A stretch of DNA of 7,080 nt from an uncultured Pirellula sp. (lineage in GTDB: Bacteria > Planctomycetota > Planctomycetia > Pirellulales > Pirellulaceae), in NCBI GenBank assembly GCA_903837255.1, contig CAILTZ010000737.1:1-7080 (forward strand), given 5' to 3'. The translations under genes and the position numbers were made by a program. Below the pieces are notes generated by a model, which worked only from the letters and a program-made list of their open reading frames with translations, did not search any database and was not told where the DNA came from. Within the stretch, counting starts at the first letter, position 1. Each line of letters opens with the position of its first letter. Shown piece by piece: positions 6,232 to 7,080 of the stretch.

Positions 6232-7080
6232 ATGCACAACTCGGATTTCATCCCCCTGCCTCGGCTCAAACCACGTGACCCAAGCGCCCACAAAGGGGAC
6301 TTTGGCCACGCACTCTTGGTCGGCGGTGGACCGGGTATGTCGGGCGCCATCACCCTGAGCACTCTAGCCGCCCTGCGATGCGGTGCCGGTCTGACAACCG
6401 TCGCTGCTCGTTCCCATACCCGACAAATCGTTCAGTCGACCACCCCCTGCGCGATGACGATGTCGCTGGACGAACTACCCCAAGGCTACCTCGCCGAATC
6501 GGCTGCAAAACAGATTTTGAAAAAACACTCCGCCGGAACCGTCCTAGGACTCGGTCCTGGCTTGGGGCGTGAAGCAAGCCAAGACCGAATGGTCGTCGAA
6601 CTATTTCAAAAATGGCCAGGCACCGCCGTGGTCGATGCCGATGCCCTCAACGCAATCTCCGATAGCCCTCCATGGTGGAGTTCGGTCCAAGGCCCCCGCA
6701 TCCTAACCCCACATCCTGGCGAATGGGCCCGCCTCTCGAACATCCAACCCAACGAACCGGACAAACAACAACATGCCGCCATCGAACTTGCCAAACGCAC
6801 CGGCATGGTGATCGTCCTGAAGTCGCACCAAACCCTGGTCACCAACGGCCTGAACACTTACCGAAACAACTCCGGAAACCCCAGCCTTGCCGTCGGCGGT
6901 AGCGGAGATGTCCTCACAGGAATGATCGCAGCGATGGTCTGCCAAGGCCTCGATGCATTCAACGCCGCTGTCCTGGCTGTGTATCTCCATGGACTTGCTG
7001 CCGACCTTGCTCACAAACAGCTTGGTACCCCGAGCACCCTGGGTACCGACCTGATCGATTTCCTTCCGGCTGCCTTCCGC
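6232..7080 (+). CDS. nnrD: ADP/ATP-dependent NAD(P)H-hydrate dehydratase, stand-alone YjeF C-terminal domain (3' end cut by window)
   Basis: The frame from the ATG at 6232 is open for 283 codons to the window edge. The enzyme removes water from damaged NAD(P)H hydrate, using ADP or ATP, and so restores NAD(P)H. Visible motifs in order are HKGDFGHALLVGGGPGMSGA (20-39), GLGPGLG (106-112), VVDADALN (133-140), LTPHPGE (158-164) and NPSLAVGGSGDVLTG (216-230), with Asp226 the expected catalytic aspartate of the ribokinase-like fold. A usual Lys-Gly near 197 is Lys197-Ser198 here. The HKGDFG motif at residue 20 requires this start or one upstream; a TTG at 6202 is the only other option before an in-frame TGA at 6196. 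No Shine-Dalgarno site is evident. The epimerase half (YjeF N-terminal domain, NnrE) is not fused at the N-terminus and is not seen in the window. The coding strand is notably rich in C, unlike the Rpn gene. Confidence 0.9.
   Translation, partial: MHNSDFIPLPRLKPRDPSAHKGDFGHALLVGGGPGMSGAITLSTLAALRCGAGLTTVAARSHTRQIVQSTTPCAMTMSLDELPQGYLAESAAKQILKKHSAGTVLGLGPGLGREASQDRMVVELFQKWPGTAVVDADALNAISDSPPWWSSVQGPRILTPHPGEWARLSNIQPNEPDKQQHAAIELAKRTGMVIVLKSHQTLVTNGLNTYRNNSGNPSLAVGGSGDVLTGMIAAMVCQGLDAFNAAVLAVYLHGLAADLAHKQLGTPSTLGTDLIDFLPAAFR

Noticed and set aside
6078..6278. Plus-strand frame of 66 codons before nnrD
   Set aside because: It begins inside the degenerate repeat, runs out of frame into nnrD and has no family likeness.
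6703..7014. Minus-strand frame of 103 codons opposite nnrD
   Set aside because: It is the complement of strongly conserved nnrD motifs, including GGSGDVLTG.

Overview
The window looks like bacterial chromosome from the Planctomycetota, most likely a Pirellulaceae-type genome. This is inferred from protein style (a stand-alone NAD(P)H-hydrate dehydratase starting PRDPSAHKGDFG, an Rpn-family protein, a PspA protein next to NMT1-type binding proteins), from mostly weak or absent Shine-Dalgarno sites with GTG starts, and from CGAGTA-type hexamer repeats beside a 'FDHERFDV' four-helix-bundle start, which I recall from planctomycete genomes. I could not check this by search. No tRNA, rRNA, CRISPR array or insertion-sequence transposase was seen.

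Left part (1-4654, all on the minus strand, read right to left). A GTG-start gene encodes a membrane-anchored NMT1-like solute-binding domain fused to an OmpA-like domain (4654-3107). After 25 bases comes a protein with two N-terminal membrane helices and a long coiled coil (3081-2350), then, after 96 bases, a PspA/IM30-family ESCRT-III-like protein (2253-1438). A 304-base gap holds a hexamer repeat, a perfect 19-bp inverted repeat and the apparent remnant of a four-helix-bundle gene. Last is an NMT1/TauA-like substrate-binding lipoprotein (1133 to beyond the left edge). The gene order suggests a joint envelope-maintenance and solute-sensing or uptake module; the ABC permease and ATPase, if present, would lie left of base 1.

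Middle part (4655-5032) is the divergent intergenic region. It holds a candidate promoter for the leftward cluster, a terminator-like hairpin, a degenerate repeat with an 11-bp tandem array, and a short inverted repeat. Right of it, on the plus strand, is an Rpn/YhgA-like PD-(D/E)XK nuclease gene (5033-5971). A second copy of the degenerate repeat (6021-6083) follows, so the Rpn gene is bracketed by direct repeats and looks like an accessory unit.

Right part (6232-7080, plus strand, running off the edge) is nnrD, ADP/ATP-dependent NAD(P)H-hydrate dehydratase, a housekeeping metabolite-repair enzyme with its key motifs intact. The genes at 1-1133 and 6232-7080 are both incomplete because the window cuts them.
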